From Pelotomaculum_C sp050950345 (GTDB taxonomy: Bacteria; Bacillota; Desulfotomaculia; Desulfotomaculales; Pelotomaculaceae): 64,000 nt of DNA. The position numbers were made by a program, and so were the translations under genes. Below, piece by piece: positions 17,833 to 27,102 of this stretch. A model generated the notes under the pieces. It was not told the origin of the DNA and did no database searches. It worked only from the letters and a program-made list of their open reading frames with translations. The number at the start of each line of letters is the position of its first letter. Position 1 is the stretch's first letter. The stretch is taken from assembly GCA_050950345.1 (NCBI GenBank), contig JBMNHK010000002.1:1-64000 (forward strand). Direction: 5' to 3'.

Positions 17833-18040
17833 ATAATGCTATATGTGACAGTGGGTATAATTGGATCGAAGAACATTTTGAAGTTGTTGTTCCTGATACA
17901 AAATTCATCGATACCGATATGAAAGCAATGATGGAGATGGCACAAAGCTACCTGAAAGGTATGATTATAAATTGGGAGAAACAGCGAAGCTTGAAAAGAC
18001 ATTGTCAGGTAAAATCAGATACATAATTAGAAAGGTATAA
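17833..18040 (+). pseudogene. 3' remnant of a second CapK-like gene
   Basis: Two frames together read as the end of a CapK-like protein: VVVPDTKFIDTDMKAMMEMA, then after a frameshift LEKTLSGKIRYIIRKV and a stop at 18040. This matches the C-terminus of the intact gene at 15748-17079 (SGKIKYIIRKF). The rest of this copy is missing and replaced by IS3 debris, pointing to IS-driven loss of a tandem duplicate. Confidence 0.65.
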
Positions 18041-18043
18041 TTT

Positions 18044-19291
18044 ATGAAACGTATTGGCATATTCGGAGATATTTTGTTAGCGGACAGTGTGGTTGATATT
18101 GGGTTTGGTTTCACTGAATTTGTAGAGAAACAACGTGTAAATTACAATAATGACCTAATTCCAGACCTTCCTGCGGAGATCCGAGTAGGAAATTTGGAGT
18201 TCGTTATTTCCTGCAGATCCCCGCATAAAGGACTTAAAAGTCGACTACACAGAACTTCGCCAGAAAAACTACAGGGGTTTTCGGATTTGCCTGTAGAGAT
18301 ATTAAGCGTCGCGAACAATCATATTTTAAACCATGGCATCGATGGATATCGTGAAACAGTCTCCTTTTTACAAAGACAAGGCTTTCTCATAATCGGGGAC
18401 TCCGTAACGCCTGGAATTTTGGTCGAAGTCGGCGAGAGAAAAGTCGGGATTCTATCAGCGTCATTGGTCTATGATAAAGACGCAGAAGTCAATAAGTGTT
18501 ATAATTATCTTTTTCCAATTAAACCTATTTCTAAAAAAACTTACTTAGAAATTATGGAAAAATTTCCTGCTTATAATGAATTACTGAACCGGAATTATGT
18601 ATTGCAAAGCGATATTTATATGCCACAGCTTGACAAAATTCATTCCTCACTAAAAAACGAAACTAGTTTGATTGAGCTTTATATAGACTGTTATGGGTGC
18701 GATATTTTAAAAAATCCGATAGACGCACAAATAAAAGAATTAAAACAGTGGAGCGATTATATCATAATATATTTGCATTGGGGCGACGAATATGTTTACA
18801 GCCCCGCCTCATGGCAGCGTAAGTATTCGAGATTACTATCCAAAAATGGGGCAGATGCAATTATTGGGTGTCATTCGCATACCGTACAAAACATTGAAAT
18901 GATTGAAAATGTGCCAGTTGTTTACTCCTTGGGAAATACATATTTTCATACGAATAACTTAGACGCACAATACGGTGAAGCGGTAATTTTAGAATTTAGA
19001 CCGGAAGGAATCGACGCAAGAATTATAGGGTGTAAATTTGATGAAAAACGGAGAAAGACAGAGATAGTGACTCGCAAAAGTACGGTTATAGCAGGAGTAT
19101 CAACCGAGAAATTATCGGTAAATGAATATCTATCCCTGTGCGCTACTGGCATCGATCAATCCAGGCGATATAAAAGAATTTTTCTGATAAAGAATTTTTT
19201 TAAAATCCCTGTAAACATCATTTTTTTACAGGCAATCTCCTACACGCTCAGAATTATATCACGTTTTATAAGGAGGTTAATAAATGAATAA
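18044..19291 (+). CDS. CapA-family protein (metallophosphoesterase fold)
   Basis: A 415-residue CapA/PgsA-family protein. The calcineurin-like metal-site pattern is seen as GDILLADSV at the start, VGNLEFVI (about residue 48), SVANNHILNHG (about 88), LHWGDEY (about 245), GCHSHTVQ (about 278) and YSLGNTYF (about 297). A hydrophobic C-terminal segment (about 385-410) may anchor it in the membrane. Family members serve in polyglutamate or capsule synthesis and the exact reaction is unclear. It starts four bases after the CapK-like remnant stop and overlaps the next gene by eight bases. Confidence 0.85.
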   Translation: MKRIGIFGDILLADSVVDIGFGFTEFVEKQRVNYNNDLIPDLPAEIRVGNLEFVISCRSPHKGLKSRLHRTSPEKLQGFSDLPVEILSVANNHILNHGIDGYRETVSFLQRQGFLIIGDSVTPGILVEVGERKVGILSASLVYDKDAEVNKCYNYLFPIKPISKKTYLEIMEKFPAYNELLNRNYVLQSDIYMPQLDKIHSSLKNETSLIELYIDCYGCDILKNPIDAQIKELKQWSDYIIIYLHWGDEYVYSPASWQRKYSRLLSKNGADAIIGCHSHTVQNIEMIENVPVVYSLGNTYFHTNNLDAQYGEAVILEFRPEGIDARIIGCKFDEKRRKTEIVTRKSTVIAGVSTEKLSVNEYLSLCATGIDQSRRYKRIFLIKNFFKIPVNIIFLQAISYTLRIISRFIRRLINE

Positions 19292-21347
19292 AAAGTTTAC
19301 TTGCACGATTATAGGCAGTTTAGGGCGTAACAGGGCGGTTGCAGACGGCCAGACTATAAAGACAAAAATTCTGTATGAGGAAATACTTGCAGAAAGACTT
19401 TATGATGAAGTCAATATTGTTGACATGAGCGACAGAAAAGGAAGAGGTTTTAGTATTTTTCTTCAGATTATTTATGCCTTTTTTTGGTCAGATCATATAA
19501 TTTTTTCAGTATCTAGTAACGGAATGAGAGTTTTATATCCGATGCTGTATTATATGAATCACATATTTAAAAAGGCCATAATTCAGGTAACGATTGGCGG
19601 GGGACTACCAAAAAGAACGCAGAAGAATCCAAAATGGATCAAGTATATGAACAGTTTTGGCAAAAACTTTGTCGAGACAGAAAAAATGCGTGTAGCCCTC
19701 GAAGAACAAGGACTTAATAATGTGGATGTTATCCCCAATTTTAAAAAGTTTTCCCTAAATGCGGATGAGATCAAACAGAAGCGAAAGAAAGTTTTTAACG
19801 AACAAAGAAAGAAAATTTGTACATTTTCCAGAGTATGTGAAACTAAAGGAATAGAAGATGCAGTAGAGGCTGTTAAGCTAATAAATTCTCGGCTCGGTTT
19901 CGATGGATACCAATTAACAATATATGGAAAAATTGATGATGAATATAAGTCTAGATTCGAAGAAATAAAAAGGGAATTTCCATCGTGCGTTGTCTACGGT
20001 GGAGTGGTTCCATATGATTTATGCGTATCAACTATATCTGATTATTATATAATGTTGTTTCCAACATATCATCCAGGGGAAGGTTTCCCGGCAACGATAA
20101 TCGACGCTTTTTATGCCGGAGTGCCGGTTTTAGCATCGAGTTGGAACTATAATGGGGATATTCTTTCCGATGGGAAGACAGGACGATTATTCCCTGCGAG
20201 AGACATTAATGCAATAGTCGATCTTTTGGCCGAATACTATTATAAGCCAGATGAGATATATAAGATGAGTCTGGCTTGCATGAATGAGGTGGCTAAATAC
20301 CAGCCAGATGTGGCGCTGAAGCCTCTGGCAGATTTCGTGCATGATCGAATTGCAAAAAAGATATATGGCTTGGTATGCGCAAACCATGACGTGGCAGACC
20401 ATTATTATGAGATTATTAACATGGCTGCAAATAGATGTGGATATAAATTTGAAACTATAGAAAATTTAGCCTGTGCTTCGGATTCTGCAAAAAATGATTA
20501 TTTTCTAGCAGGAACAGTAGTTGATGCTGTAAGATTGTACTTAAGGGGAAGGAAAAATATTATTATTTGGGTGCAGGGGATATTACCAGAAGAAAGCTTT
20601 ATGAGGAATAATAAAATTATGAATAAGATTGTTTTAGAATTGCTAGAGCGTTTTGCATTGCGAAAAGCAAAGATGGTGCTTTTTGTTTCGAATGAAATGA
20701 AATCCCATTATGAAGCTAAATATGCGATTGATTTCAGTGGTAGACATTACATAATGCCTTGCTATACAAGGTTAGACGAAGTTTTGTATACAGCCCAAAA
20801 ATACAAGGTGCCATCATTTACTTATGTCGGATCATTGACCGTGTGGCAGAAATTTGATGATGTGTTGGAAATTTATGCTGAGATTAAGAAAAATTTAAAA
20901 AATGCAGAGCTTTTTATATTTACGCGGGAAGTTGAACTCGCAAACCAGAAAGTCCAGGCTATGGGAATAGAAGGATGTCATATCAATAGCGTAAGCCAGG
21001 AGGAACTAGACAGGCATTTGGCGAACATCAAGTATGGTTTCGTGATAAGAGATGTTTGCGCTGTCAACCGTGTGGCGACACCTACCAAAATTTCGACATA
21101 TATAAATTGCGGTGTAATCCCCATATATAGTGATGCGGTAGGTTTTATCAATGAAATACTTCAGATGACACAATTTAAAATTTGTATTGATGGGAAACGT
21201 GCAGCAACAAATATTATCCAATTTGAGGATAAAACAGTAGACTATGAGCAAATAAGAAAGGAATATCAGGCAATATTGATAAAGTATTATTCTGATAAAA
21301 AACATGAGGAGAAATTAGCCGCTGCCTTAACTAAAGTAATCGGCTAA
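19284..21347 (+). CDS. Double glycosyltransferase: two GT-B units in one chain
   Basis: A 687-residue protein, about twice the size of a normal GT4 enzyme. Residues 1-350 form one unit, with FSRVCETKGIEDAVEAV (about 178) and the donor-site region FPTYHPGEGFPATIIDAF (about 256). Residues about 355-687 form a second, different GT-B-like unit (YGLVCANHDVADHYYEI near its start, FTYVGSLTVWQKFDDV about 513, RVATPTKISTYINCG about 595). AAGGAGGTT precedes ATG 19284, which overlaps the CapA stop. A fusion would let one protein make two successive linkages. Donors cannot be deduced, and the second unit is less typical, so its activity is less certain. Confidence 0.82.
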   Translation: MNKKFTCTIIGSLGRNRAVADGQTIKTKILYEEILAERLYDEVNIVDMSDRKGRGFSIFLQIIYAFFWSDHIIFSVSSNGMRVLYPMLYYMNHIFKKAIIQVTIGGGLPKRTQKNPKWIKYMNSFGKNFVETEKMRVALEEQGLNNVDVIPNFKKFSLNADEIKQKRKKVFNEQRKKICTFSRVCETKGIEDAVEAVKLINSRLGFDGYQLTIYGKIDDEYKSRFEEIKREFPSCVVYGGVVPYDLCVSTISDYYIMLFPTYHPGEGFPATIIDAFYAGVPVLASSWNYNGDILSDGKTGRLFPARDINAIVDLLAEYYYKPDEIYKMSLACMNEVAKYQPDVALKPLADFVHDRIAKKIYGLVCANHDVADHYYEIINMAANRCGYKFETIENLACASDSAKNDYFLAGTVVDAVRLYLRGRKNIIIWVQGILPEESFMRNNKIMNKIVLELLERFALRKAKMVLFVSNEMKSHYEAKYAIDFSGRHYIMPCYTRLDEVLYTAQKYKVPSFTYVGSLTVWQKFDDVLEIYAEIKKNLKNAELFIFTREVELANQKVQAMGIEGCHINSVSQEELDRHLANIKYGFVIRDVCAVNRVATPTKISTYINCGVIPIYSDAVGFINEILQMTQFKICIDGKRAATNIIQFEDKTVDYEQIRKEYQAILIKYYSDKKHEEKLAAALTKVIG

Positions 21348-21376
21348 ACTTTGATTGTTAAAAAAGGGAGCAGGTT

Positions 21377-22726
21377 ATGGAGTACTTTACTTATTTTTTT
21401 TTATTCATTGTATGTTATATCATGCTGAAGTACAAGAAAAAATGCCATTGTACGTCGGCATATAACGGATTTATTTTTGGGTTCTTGTTTTACTATTCGA
21501 TTATACCAATATGTCTCCTGCTAGTAAAAAATAATTTTATAGGTGTTGAAAGTGCCGTTCAATACAGTAGATTCATTACATATTTCTATAACGCCGAAAT
21601 ATTTGCATATCTGTTATTTTTGTTATCATCTACGATTGGTCTTTTCAGTTTTTTCTTTGGATATAAATCCGCACACGCATATTATAAAAACAGAAATAAT
21701 GACGTGAATAAAACGCATATCATAAAAGAATTATTCGTTCAGAAAAGAAAGATTATAAAAAAAACTACATATATTTTATTTTTTATATCGACAGGCTGTT
21801 TAGTTCTATATATTATAGGTGTCGGTGGCTTTTCCAGAGCTCTGCAGCTGATAGAGATATCTCGGTCACATACAGATTCTATAAAGAATTATGGAGTATC
21901 GGGTATTTTAACATATATATTCTTATTAGCAGGTTTTTTACCAACGTCAAGTTTCCTGTTTCTTGCTTTATCATTCAATGGAAGACGAAGCGAAAAAGCT
22001 ATGCTTGTTATATCTTTTGTATTGGCCCTCATTTACTATACATTTAATGGTGGACGCTCCCCCCTGATGTTGTATTTCATAGTAATGATTTATGCCTTTT
22101 TTGAGAAAATTGGTATTAAGAGAAAATGGGCGTGGATCTTTTTGTTGAGTGTTGTCAGCATACCAATGCTGGACATTTTAGATGCATTATTTGAAGATTT
22201 CAGCCTTGAAAGCTTAAAGGTGGTATATAACTTAGATTATCTTAATTACTTAAGACAATTTTCTTTTCCAGCGATGTCATCACTAAATATGACGGCAATC
22301 CAAGGGGTTTCCGGATATCAATGGTTTCAGTATTATATAAAAGATTTTCTAAGCCTTCTTCCCAATGTCGGATTTGATATGTCATACTATCCGATATCGA
22401 TATTCTATAAAGGGACGAATTGGGCATTGTATGGAGGTATTCCCACAGACCTTATCACATATGGTTATTTACAGATAAACGTTTTAGGGGTTGCAGTAGT
22501 GTGTTGGCTATGGGGGAAGCTTTTTGGTTTCATGGATAGATCGCTGGAAAGATACTTTGAAGGAAAGAATAAAAATATTATTGGTGTAATACTAGCAACT
22601 GCAGTTTTCAATATAGCGTGTTCAGCTGATCTATATACGATCCTTCAACGGAATTACCATTTACCGTTATTGATTATTTTATTTATAATCATGAATTTGA
22701 AAAATAAAAGAATAAGAATGGTGTGA
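21377..22726 (+). CDS. O-antigen/EPS polymerase (Wzy-like)
   Basis: A 449-residue, very hydrophobic protein with roughly 11-12 predicted membrane helices and a larger soluble loop late in the chain (about residues 290-370), the usual Wzy topology. It contains NGGRSPLMLYFIVMIY (about 220), resembling the conserved region of the O-antigen polymerase family. Wzy joins flipped undecaprenyl-linked repeat units on the outer membrane face. GGGAGCAGG precedes ATG 21377. Wzy proteins diverge strongly in sequence, so the call rests on topology and cluster context. Confidence 0.75.
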   Translation: MEYFTYFFLFIVCYIMLKYKKKCHCTSAYNGFIFGFLFYYSIIPICLLLVKNNFIGVESAVQYSRFITYFYNAEIFAYLLFLLSSTIGLFSFFFGYKSAHAYYKNRNNDVNKTHIIKELFVQKRKIIKKTTYILFFISTGCLVLYIIGVGGFSRALQLIEISRSHTDSIKNYGVSGILTYIFLLAGFLPTSSFLFLALSFNGRRSEKAMLVISFVLALIYYTFNGGRSPLMLYFIVMIYAFFEKIGIKRKWAWIFLLSVVSIPMLDILDALFEDFSLESLKVVYNLDYLNYLRQFSFPAMSSLNMTAIQGVSGYQWFQYYIKDFLSLLPNVGFDMSYYPISIFYKGTNWALYGGIPTDLITYGYLQINVLGVAVVCWLWGKLFGFMDRSLERYFEGKNKNIIGVILATAVFNIACSADLYTILQRNYHLPLLIILFIIMNLKNKRIRMV

Positions 22727-22730
22727 TGAT

Positions 22731-23942
22731 ATGGAGAAAAAAAACGAGCGTAGTTTTGGCCTGTATGGTATAGAGGGTTTATATAACTTTGGATGCGAAG
22801 CCATTGTTAGAGGTATCGAAAAAGCTATTCATAAAGAAAACCCGAAAGCAAAGATAGTGTATTTTTCGCGTATGCCTACCTATGATAAAAAAGTCATTTC
22901 CGATATTGATCTTATTATAATGGATGTCAAAAGGAACAATAGTATACTTGTAAAAATTATTAATAAAATATTACGTTTGCTTAACTCATCATATAGAATT
23001 CCGAATGATGAATATCAACTGATAACAGACAACTGTGATTTTATTATATCCGTAGGCGGTGATATTTATACCGTACCTAAGGTTAAACTTCAGAAAAAGC
23101 GCATCATTATATATAATAAACTGGTTGCCTTCGGGGAATATGCGTTGCGAAAAGGAAAAAAAATAATAATAGCAGGCGCGTCAATCGGGCCATTTGGCAC
23201 GTCGGAAAAATTATGTATGTACTACTTCTCTCATTTAAAGAAAGTATTTAGAATTGCTGTAAGGGAAGAAGTAACATTCAGGTATCTAAGAGAAAACGGT
23301 ATTATAGATAATGTGTTACTTGTACCTGACCCGGCTTATATGCTAGCTAGAAGGACTGGCACATATAATGCAAACGGATATATTGTGTTCAATGTAAGTC
23401 CGCTTTCTTATAAATCCATTTATGGAGAATCAGCAAAAGGTATCAGAAATTGTGCGGATATTATTACACAATTAGTAGAGTTATTTGGAGTACAAATTAA
23501 ATTAGTTCCTCATGTAATATCTCCAACGAACCAAGATGACAATGACTATCTGTTTTTGGAACAGGCTTATAATTTTTTGTCGGATGATGTCAAAAAATAT
23601 GTTGAGTTGGTTCCGGTGAACAACCTTTCGTTTTTCGGTGTAAAAGATTGTCTTGTCAAAGCTTCCATGGTAATTGCGGCAAGGATGCACTGCGCAATAA
23701 ATGCAATGTCTGAAGGGATTCCAACAGTCCTCCTTTCCTACAGCAGCAAGTCGCTGGCAATGGCAGAATATGTTTATGAACATTCTCAATATGTTATCTC
23801 CTTGGAAAGGCCACTTGTGGATATCATTGAGGTCGTCAAAAAGGTATATTATCAAAAAGAAAAAATAAACAGGCAACTTCAAGCGCGAATGGATAAGATC
23901 CAAGTGGATATAGATGCGATGGATTTATACAAAAATCTCTGA
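22731..23942 (+). CDS. Polysaccharide pyruvyltransferase family protein
   Basis: A 403-residue protein of the pyruvyltransferase superfamily. It opens FGLYGIEGLYNFGCEAIVRG, has DFIISVGGDIYT (about residue 105), IIIAGASIGPFG (about 144) and the late AARMHCAINAMSEGIP (about 320) typical of the family. Members add pyruvate ketal groups from phosphoenolpyruvate to glycan sugars, adding charge, though some act in other ways. It starts four bases after the polymerase stop. The 190-base gap after it shows nothing recognisable. Confidence 0.82.
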   Translation: MEKKNERSFGLYGIEGLYNFGCEAIVRGIEKAIHKENPKAKIVYFSRMPTYDKKVISDIDLIIMDVKRNNSILVKIINKILRLLNSSYRIPNDEYQLITDNCDFIISVGGDIYTVPKVKLQKKRIIIYNKLVAFGEYALRKGKKIIIAGASIGPFGTSEKLCMYYFSHLKKVFRIAVREEVTFRYLRENGIIDNVLLVPDPAYMLARRTGTYNANGYIVFNVSPLSYKSIYGESAKGIRNCADIITQLVELFGVQIKLVPHVISPTNQDDNDYLFLEQAYNFLSDDVKKYVELVPVNNLSFFGVKDCLVKASMVIAARMHCAINAMSEGIPTVLLSYSSKSLAMAEYVYEHSQYVISLERPLVDIIEVVKKVYYQKEKINRQLQARMDKIQVDIDAMDLYKNL

Positions 23943-24130
23943 CGATGAAATTAGTATGACTTGCAATGACTATGACCATATAGACACATTATAAGTTGTC
24001 TGACTGCAGTATCATGAGACTAAAAAGCCCATTAAGGTTTATTTGTTTTTGGTGTTTCATTTTTTATCAGAGAGTAGAGAACTAATTTTTATTTAAGTTA
24101 ATAGATCACACTATCAAATAGGAGGTCTTT

Positions 24131-24736
24131 ATGAATAGATTTGAAAAAATCATGACGATTGATCCGTTCAAATATGTCATTTATGCAAGAAAACATATTA
24201 TCCCGCACTATGGAACAAGGATAGAGATATCTAAAAAGGCTAAGTTAAAAATTTCAGGAAAACTGATCCTAAATGCAAATGCCAAGAAGCCAAATGGAAG
24301 GACAACGATTCTACGGTTGGATAAGGATTCAGAACTGGAGGTGACTGGCAATTTCAGTATATATTACGGCGGTGATATCAAGTGCTTCAGTGGTGGACGT
24401 ATTATCTTGGGTAGCGGATACAGTAATTCGAATTTGCGTCTCACCTGCTTTAGAGAAATCAAAATAGGGAACGCTGTAGCAATTTCGCATGATGTTACGA
24501 TTATGGATTCTGATGCCCATTATTTTACCGGCGAAAAAGAACGGTTTATAGCTCCAATTGAAATTGGGGATAATGTCTGGATTGGAACGAAAAGCATTAT
24601 CTTGAAAGGAGTCCATATAGGTGAAGGATCAGTAATTGCAGCAGGTTCTGTAGTTACAAAAGATGTGCCTCCTCATTGTCTTGCAGGTGGAGTTCCTGCT
24701 AGAGTTATAAGAAAAAATATATCGTGGGAAAGGTAA
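24131..24736 (+). CDS. Left-handed beta-helix acyltransferase
   Basis: A 201-residue hexapeptide-repeat acyltransferase, similar to maltose/galactoside O-acetyltransferases. The beta-helix contains IGNAVAISHDVTIMDSDAH (catalytic His likely here, about residue 115-137) and VWIGTKSIILKGVHIGEGS, ending with AGGVPARVIRKN. It probably O-acetylates a glycan sugar. TAGGAGG lies about 8 bases upstream of ATG 24131. Two bases separate its stop from the downstream ORF, so it belongs to the same operon. Confidence 0.87.
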   Translation: MNRFEKIMTIDPFKYVIYARKHIIPHYGTRIEISKKAKLKISGKLILNANAKKPNGRTTILRLDKDSELEVTGNFSIYYGGDIKCFSGGRIILGSGYSNSNLRLTCFREIKIGNAVAISHDVTIMDSDAHYFTGEKERFIAPIEIGDNVWIGTKSIILKGVHIGEGSVIAAGSVVTKDVPPHCLAGGVPARVIRKNISWER

Positions 24737-24743
24737 CTTGATA

Positions 24744-25925
24744 ATGCTTAGACCAAGTGAAACAAACTGTGTAGGATGTGAAGCCTGTATTAACATTTGC
24801 CCTCGGGGATGTATATTGGCTCGAACAAATGATCATGGTTTTATAGTTCCAGTTATTGATGAGAGTAAGTGTATTGGATGCGGTCTTTGCGAAAAGATAT
24901 GCCCTGTAATTAATACTAGTTTTTCAAAAAAAAACTATGCTGAAGCTGTAACGGCATATGCCGCCCACAGCAGGGACGATGAAATCAGATATCGCAGCAC
25001 ATCCGGAGGAATTTTTTCAGAAATCGCGCAACATATCATTACCAACAAAGGTGGATTTGTTGCAGGTGCTATTTATAACAATGATCTGAATATTGTACAC
25101 TACTTAACAAATGACATAGAGGATATCTCCCAGTTGAGACAATCGAAATATGTCCAAAGTAGAAAATATGGCATTTATAAGCAAGTAAAAGATATTCTAA
25201 ACTCAAATAATATGGTTCTATTTGCTGGATGTCCCTGCGAAGTAGCTGCAATGTCTAATTTTATTGGAGGTCCTTTAACAGATAATCTAGTTTTAGTTGA
25301 TTTTATCTGTTTAGGTGCAAATTCACCTTATGCATATAATAAGTATCTAGAATATCTTCAAGACAAATATAAGTCGGAAATAACTGGCGTCTGGTTTAAA
25401 AATAAAGAAAAAACTTGGAACCGCTTTTGTACACGGGTAGATTTCAAAAACGGAAAGCACTACCTTAAAGACCGCTATTCAGACCTATATATGCGATGTT
25501 ACATTGAAAAACAGCTTATCATACGAAAAAGTTGTGAAAGCTGCCACTATAAAGGAATTCCTCATGGCTCAGATCTTACTATGGCCGATTTCTGGGGTGT
25601 GGAAAAGGTTGTAGAAGGCATAGATAGTACGATTGGAGTTTCCCTTGTTTATGCTAACACGGAAAAAGGAAGGGCTTTGATCAGGCAGGTGGAGGATAAA
25701 TTATATATTCATGAAGTCGACCTGAGGCACACATATTATAATAATCCGATGGTTTTAAGTTCAGTGGTTATTGATTCAAATGCAGACAGTTTTTTTAAAA
25801 AACTGTCCGGAAATAGCTTTAAAGATGCGGCTTATGCCTTTCTGCCACATGGTTTATTGTATGACCTGAAAATCAACCTGTATGCTTTCAAAAGGCACGC
25901 TTTTCGTAAAGTTAGGAGGAAATAA
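24744..25925 (+). CDS. F420 hydrogenase/dehydrogenase beta-subunit-like Fe-S oxidoreductase
   Basis: A 393-residue protein. Two ferredoxin-type 4Fe-4S motifs lie at the N-terminus (CVGCEACINICP and CIGCGLCEKICP), followed by the FrhB/FpoF-type domain with RSTSGGIFSEIA (about residue 87) and FAGCPCEVAAM (about 158), and further cysteines (CESCHYKG, about 268). Relatives are common in polysaccharide clusters, where a reductive step on the glycan or a precursor is assumed but seldom shown. ATG 24744 is preferred to TTG 24738 on ribosome-site spacing. A damaged paralogue lies at 36830-41756. Confidence 0.82.
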   Translation: MLRPSETNCVGCEACINICPRGCILARTNDHGFIVPVIDESKCIGCGLCEKICPVINTSFSKKNYAEAVTAYAAHSRDDEIRYRSTSGGIFSEIAQHIITNKGGFVAGAIYNNDLNIVHYLTNDIEDISQLRQSKYVQSRKYGIYKQVKDILNSNNMVLFAGCPCEVAAMSNFIGGPLTDNLVLVDFICLGANSPYAYNKYLEYLQDKYKSEITGVWFKNKEKTWNRFCTRVDFKNGKHYLKDRYSDLYMRCYIEKQLIIRKSCESCHYKGIPHGSDLTMADFWGVEKVVEGIDSTIGVSLVYANTEKGRALIRQVEDKLYIHEVDLRHTYYNNPMVLSSVVIDSNADSFFKKLSGNSFKDAAYAFLPHGLLYDLKINLYAFKRHAFRKVRRK

Positions 25926-27088
25926 TGAGGATTTTACTTGTTGGCGGGACCGGTGTGCTTAGCACGGATGTAGCTATTGAAGCCATCGATTCTGGTCATG
26001 AACTGTATATCTTAAATCGAGGTAATAGAAAATCCGATTACATAGCTCTAGATAATGTCATTATGGCTGATATAAGAAACGAGAAACAGTCTTTAGCGGC
26101 TATTGGGAACAATTATTATGACGTTGTCATAGATTTTCTTTCATTTAATATGGACCATTTGAAGAAAACGATGAAGATATTTCAAGGAAAATGCAAGCAG
26201 TATATATTTATTTCATCAGCAACGGTTTATTCGAGAAATGTGGATGGGCGCATTACTGAAGATACGCCGCTTACGAATGACAGATGGGCATATGCCGTAA
26301 AAAAGGCCAATTGTGAGACTGTCTTGAAGGATACGGCCTATTTATATGGGTTTGAATATACCATAATTAGACCGTATATCACGTATGGAAAGACAAGGAT
26401 TCCGTTTGCAGTAAATAGCCGAAAGAATCAGTGGACACTGATCGAGCGTATTAAACAGGACAAGCCAGTAATAATGTGGGATGATGGTAATGCCGTTTGT
26501 ACATTAACGAACACAAAAGACTTTGCTCGTGCCATTTTAGGTTTGTGCATGAACGAACGAGCATTCGGGCAAGCGTTCCATATAACATCCGGATACGAAT
26601 TGACCTGGAATGATGTCATTAGAACATATGGAAGGCTCTTAAATAAGGACCCATTGATTGTATATGTACCGTCCGAAGAAATTGAACGGAGTTTTCCTTA
26701 TCTTGAACATGAACTGACTGGCGATAAAGGAACTACCTTCATTTTCGACAATTCAAAGCTAAAATGGGCACTGGACGGTTTTGAGTTTACTGTATCTTTT
26801 GAAGAGGGGATTCGGGAAACATTCTCCTATTATCAAAGCAAGTTAAATGAACTGAGGCCAAACTATGAATGGGACGCACAAATCGATTCTTTTTTAGAAA
26901 AAAGGACACATAACAAGTATAAGTATGTACCGTACAGTAACGATCACAGCCTTACTGGTAGAATAGAGTACATTTTATCAAAATGCTCGCTTACCAGAGG
27001 TGTATATCAAACGATTAAAAACTATTTTAAAATATTAATTTATAAAATTAAGAAAGAAAAGCGTTTCATGAAATTTTGGGAAGGCTGA
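25925..27088 (+). CDS. NAD-dependent epimerase/dehydratase family protein (extended SDR)
   Basis: A 387-residue short-chain dehydrogenase/reductase of the extended type. The cofactor motif is variant: ILLVGGTGVLSTDVAIEA. FISSATVY (about residue 96) and YAVKKANCE (about 120) supply the Ser/Tyr-x3-Lys catalytic set. A sugar-nucleotide substrate is likely. The C-terminal 70 residues are basic and unassigned. The start overlaps the reductase stop by one base (TAATG), so the pair is coupled; a reductase plus SDR pairing may reflect linked steps on one sugar. Confidence 0.8.
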   Translation: MRILLVGGTGVLSTDVAIEAIDSGHELYILNRGNRKSDYIALDNVIMADIRNEKQSLAAIGNNYYDVVIDFLSFNMDHLKKTMKIFQGKCKQYIFISSATVYSRNVDGRITEDTPLTNDRWAYAVKKANCETVLKDTAYLYGFEYTIIRPYITYGKTRIPFAVNSRKNQWTLIERIKQDKPVIMWDDGNAVCTLTNTKDFARAILGLCMNERAFGQAFHITSGYELTWNDVIRTYGRLLNKDPLIVYVPSEEIERSFPYLEHELTGDKGTTFIFDNSKLKWALDGFEFTVSFEEGIRETFSYYQSKLNELRPNYEWDAQIDSFLEKRTHNKYKYVPYSNDHSLTGRIEYILSKCSLTRGVYQTIKNYFKILIYKIKKEKRFMKFWEG

Positions 27089-27102
27089 GAGTTCATATAA
27101 AT

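Noticed and set aside
23502..23903. 133-codon minus-strand frame in the pyruvyltransferase gene
   Set aside because: Fully antisense to a supported gene; no start signal or domain.
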